From positions 55,196 to 119,195 of the forward strand of contig CALXKM010000010.1 in assembly GCA_944388865.1 (NCBI GenBank): a stretch of DNA of 64,000 nucleotides, given 5' to 3'. Below are positions 61,747 through 64,000 of this stretch, piece after piece. The notes beneath the pieces are model-generated. The model was not told the origin of the DNA, did no database searches, and saw only the letters and a program-made list of their open reading frames with translations. How positions within the stretch are numbered: the stretch's first letter is position 1; each line of letters begins with the position of its first letter. A program made the translations under genes and the position numbers. The stretch is from an uncultured Duodenibacillus sp. (lineage in GTDB: Bacteria > Pseudomonadota > Gammaproteobacteria > Burkholderiales > Burkholderiaceae_F).

Positions 61747-63564
61747 TTATTTCGTCTTTGCATCAAGGTTTTCATCGGACGGTGAGGCCAGCCATTGACG
61801 ACCGAGACGCGTCGGCTTTATTTTCACCGTTGCTGAGATCTTTTTTTCTTGACCGAGCAGGAGACTCCATGCCATGAGGGCATCGTCGCGAAATGCGTGA
61901 ATGAGCATTTCATCTCCTGCCCGATATCTGGAAAGGATGTCGTCAAATGTGTCGGGCTTGATGCGCGTGCCGTCAATGGCAATGAGCGTGTCTCCAGGGG
62001 CAATGCCGATCCATTGCCCAGATTCTGCCTCGTGCACGGTTTTGACGACGAAGCCTGCTTCAGACAATTTGCCTGAAATTCCCAAAAGACGTCTTTCACG
62101 GGGGAGCTCCGTTTCCGAAAGAGTCAAGCCTAAGGGTTTCCAAAGCCGTCCGTAGTCGGTTTCTTCAGTCGTTTCGGTGAGTTGCACAATGAGCTCGGTG
62201 AGATTAATGCCGGTAGCACGTTCGACAACTTCTGCCACGTCATCAGAACCAATGCCGCCGTAGTCTGAGCCAGCTTCCTTGAAGTCGGTCCAGAACTGAC
62301 GCATTACGTCGTCGAGGCTTTTTGTTCCGTGCGATTTCTGTCTAATGGTCGCATCCAAAGACAGCGCGGCAAGCGCTCCTTGACGGTAGTACGAGACATG
62401 GGCATTAGGGGTATTGGGACAAGGCCGGTAATACTTGATCCAGGCATCAAAACTTGCCTCTGCAAGCGTCTGTACGCGGCGCGCAGCATTGCTTAGCACA
62501 TATTTGACGTCTTCAGACAACAGGGCAACATAGGCATCGTTGTCAAGAATTGAGGTGCGGCGCAAAAACAGGTTGTCGTAATAGCTGGTAAATCCCTCAA
62601 AAAGCCACAGCAAGGGAGTATTGACTTCAATGTCAAAGCTGCAGTTCACAAGTTCTGCGGGCTTGATGCGCTTGACGAACCAGGTGTGAAAGTACTCGTG
62701 TGAAAAAAGTCCCAAAAGTTTCAAGTAGTCCTTGGAAGGTTTTTCATCATGAGTACAGGGAAGCATTTTTCTGGAGCAGGCCAAAGCAGTGCTGTTGGCA
62801 TGTTCAAGACCGCCGTACCCGGATGCTGTCACGTTCAAAAGAAAGGTGTACTCAGAAGCGGGGCATTTGTGTGAGTCAGGTTCAAAAAAAGCGCATTCGG
62901 CTTCGCAGATGGTCTTAACGTCTTTGACGAGACGATCAGCATCGAAGTTGGCATTGGTGTCATTGATGATGATGTCGTGCCGTACGCCGCCGGCATAAAA
63001 GGAAAGGGCTGTAAAGTCAGACAACTCAACCGGGCAATCAAGAAGAGTCCTGAAATCGGCCGCTTCGTACAGCCCCCACCCAAAGCGTTCCGTTCCCTTG
63101 CATCGTTTGAGTCCGGTGGCGACTTTCCAGGAAAAAGCCGCTGCATGGATGTCGTTTTCGGGCGGAGTGATGTTGACGAGAATTTTGCCTGTCTCGATGC
63201 CAAGCGCCTCCATAAAGCAGGCGCCGGGATTAAAGAAGCCGCGGCAGTTGTCGAGGTAGTTGCCGCGAACAGAGGGATCAAAAGCCCAAACTTGATAAAA
63301 AAACCGCAGTGATTCATTTCCTTGACGGCCTTTGGTAGAAATACGCCAAGTGCACTTATCGGTCTTGGAAACAGGTATTTCGCGAGTACCTAAAAAGGCC
63401 TTCACGCACTGTATATGCGAGGAAAAATCGCGGATGAGATATGAACCGGCGATCCAGGAAGGAAGTCTCAAAAATTGTTCTTCAGGCGTCGGTTCATCAA
63501 TGGTGATTCCAATGATGAATAGATGCGCTTCTGGATCAAGGGGGCTGATGTCGTAGCGAAGCAT
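61747..63564 (-). CDS. M61 family aminopeptidase with PDZ domain
   Basis: A 605-residue metallopeptidase of the glycyl-aminopeptidase family. The zinc site is LGLFSHEYFHTWFVKRIKP (HExxH with a downstream Glu in WLFEGFTSYYD). The N-terminal beta domain covers about residues 1-170. A PDZ domain lies at the C-terminus (IGIAPGDTLIAIDGTRI). No signal peptide, so probably cytosolic. Single gene, start ATG 63564. Confidence 0.9.
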   Translation of the reverse strand: MLRYDISPLDPEAHLFIIGITIDEPTPEEQFLRLPSWIAGSYLIRDFSSHIQCVKAFLGTREIPVSKTDKCTWRISTKGRQGNESLRFFYQVWAFDPSVRGNYLDNCRGFFNPGACFMEALGIETGKILVNITPPENDIHAAAFSWKVATGLKRCKGTERFGWGLYEAADFRTLLDCPVELSDFTALSFYAGGVRHDIIINDTNANFDADRLVKDVKTICEAECAFFEPDSHKCPASEYTFLLNVTASGYGGLEHANSTALACSRKMLPCTHDEKPSKDYLKLLGLFSHEYFHTWFVKRIKPAELVNCSFDIEVNTPLLWLFEGFTSYYDNLFLRRTSILDNDAYVALLSEDVKYVLSNAARRVQTLAEASFDAWIKYYRPCPNTPNAHVSYYRQGALAALSLDATIRQKSHGTKSLDDVMRQFWTDFKEAGSDYGGIGSDDVAEVVERATGINLTELIVQLTETTEETDYGRLWKPLGLTLSETELPRERRLLGISGKLSEAGFVVKTVHEAESGQWIGIAPGDTLIAIDGTRIKPDTFDDILSRYRAGDEMLIHAFRDDALMAWSLLLGQEKKISATVKIKPTRLGRQWLASPSDENLDAKTK

Positions 63565-63703
63565 GGATGTCCTTGAAGGTGTGTTGGCGGTTCTTGAGTC
63601 GCTTTAAAGAGAGCAATGCCGCATATGATTTATTGAAAGCCAATTATGTTGGTTGATGAGAGCAAAGGGAAAAAAGAAAGTGAAAAATTTTTTTCTTCTT
63701 TGC

Positions 63704-63732
63704 TTGACAAATAAAAAAAAGATATTCATAAT
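63704..63732 (+). promoter_or_regulatory. rRNA operon promoter P1
   Basis: TTGACA (63704-63709), a 17-base spacer, then CATAAT (63727-63732). An A/T-rich run at 63668-63700 could act as an UP element. The 63565-63703 stretch before it holds no gene. Confidence 0.8.
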
Positions 63733-63862
63733 GCGCAACCTCGCTTGAACGACAGTGATGTTAAACGAGCGAGAAAGTCAGAGCAAATCCGCAGGAAGAG
63801 CTCTTTTTTCTTGCCAAAAAGAGACAAGAAAAACGGGGAGAGAAAAAAATTCTGGACCGGAC

Positions 63863-63891
63863 TTGCAAAAGGCAAAGAACTTCTGTATAGT
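63863..63891 (+). promoter_or_regulatory. rRNA operon promoter P2
   Basis: TTGCAA (63863-63868), a 17-base spacer, then TATAGT (63886-63891), expected start near 63898. Tandem with P1, 159 bases downstream, as in many rrn operons. Confidence 0.75.
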
Positions 63892-63901
63892 TCGCATCCT
63901 T

Positions 63902-63936
63902 GTCGCCGACGAGGCGACGAAAAAGCTCTTTAAAAA
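63902..63936 (+). promoter_or_regulatory. rRNA leader boxB and boxA antitermination elements
   Basis: A 6-bp hairpin GTCGCC/GGCGAC (63902-63918, loop GACGA) is followed by AGCTCTTTAAAAA (63924-63936), close to boxA TGCTCTTTAACA. The order boxB-boxA and the following ATAAGTGTGGGCG stretch are typical of the leader ahead of a 16S rRNA gene, which must begin past the window end. Confidence 0.8.
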
Positions 63937-64000
63937 CTTGAAAACGAACCGATAAGTGTGGGCGTCGAGATAGACGATTCCAAAAGGACTCGAAAAAATA

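Noticed and set aside
63745-63955. Short plus-strand frames at the window end
   Set aside because: They overlap the rrn promoter P2 and boxB/boxA leader, and their composition is that of A-rich leader DNA.
1-64000. CRISPR arrays, insertion sequences and tRNA genes
   Set aside because: No regularly spaced repeats, transposase motifs or cloverleaf-type sequences were recognised by reading both strands; a small tRNA could still have been missed.

Overview
The window is 64 kb of a bacterial chromosome of moderate GC, densely packed with housekeeping genes. Gene order and family content point to Betaproteobacteria, order Burkholderiales. Markers are the fmt-rsmB-DUF4390-ntrY-ntrX-trkA-trkH order, a DUF1840 protein, a truncated EIIA-HPr-EI phosphotransfer cluster and dprA-topB. 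A Desulfovibrio-type [FeFe] hydrogenase locus is unusual for this order and suggests an anaerobic, gut-type member such as Sutterellaceae. The family placement is inference; no search was run.

Layout. 1-9 kb: a 3'-truncated rlpA, gatCAB, a DUF805 membrane protein, pyrE, xth-rsuA and an AmpG-like transporter. 9-24 kb: the ptsI-ptsH-EIIA cluster, the potassium/NtrYX/rsmB/fmt operon on the minus strand, an alpha/beta hydrolase lying between fmt and def, and a motif-poor dprA. 24-41 kb: topB, a CNNM/CorC protein, an amino-acid ABC transporter (binding protein and two permeases, no ATPase beside it), tex, an M20 peptidase, uraA, prfC, a GNAT and gph. 41-46 kb: the hydrogenase locus hydA, small subunit, cytochrome b, hydF and hydE, which would make a periplasm-facing H2-quinone enzyme; hydG is not here. 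46-52 kb: a HemN-like radical SAM protein, an acyl-CoA synthetase, a roughly 420-nt structured RNA, an Rrf2 regulator with three cysteines, and cysK. 52-64 kb: a soluble lytic transglycosylase, a formyl-THF cyclo-ligase, an AKR/SDR pair with a divergent AraC regulator, ahcY, aroK-aroB, an M61 peptidase, and the tandem promoters plus boxB/boxA leader of an rRNA operon whose 16S gene lies beyond the window.

The least explained element is the RNA at about 50112-50533. It has an extended -10 promoter, an H-type pseudoknot with two 8-bp helices whose 3' arms abut, and at least eight further short helices. It ends exactly at the ATGA of the Rrf2 start codon, and removing it would place a Shine-Dalgarno sequence next to that codon. 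I propose it as a stand-alone HEARO/omega-RNA-like insertion, with a regulatory leader as the main alternative. Other points of note are a Met-to-Thr change in the H-cluster L2 motif, a Gly-to-Cys change in the first TrkH filter, a DprA lacking several canonical motifs, and an SDR without its catalytic Tyr.
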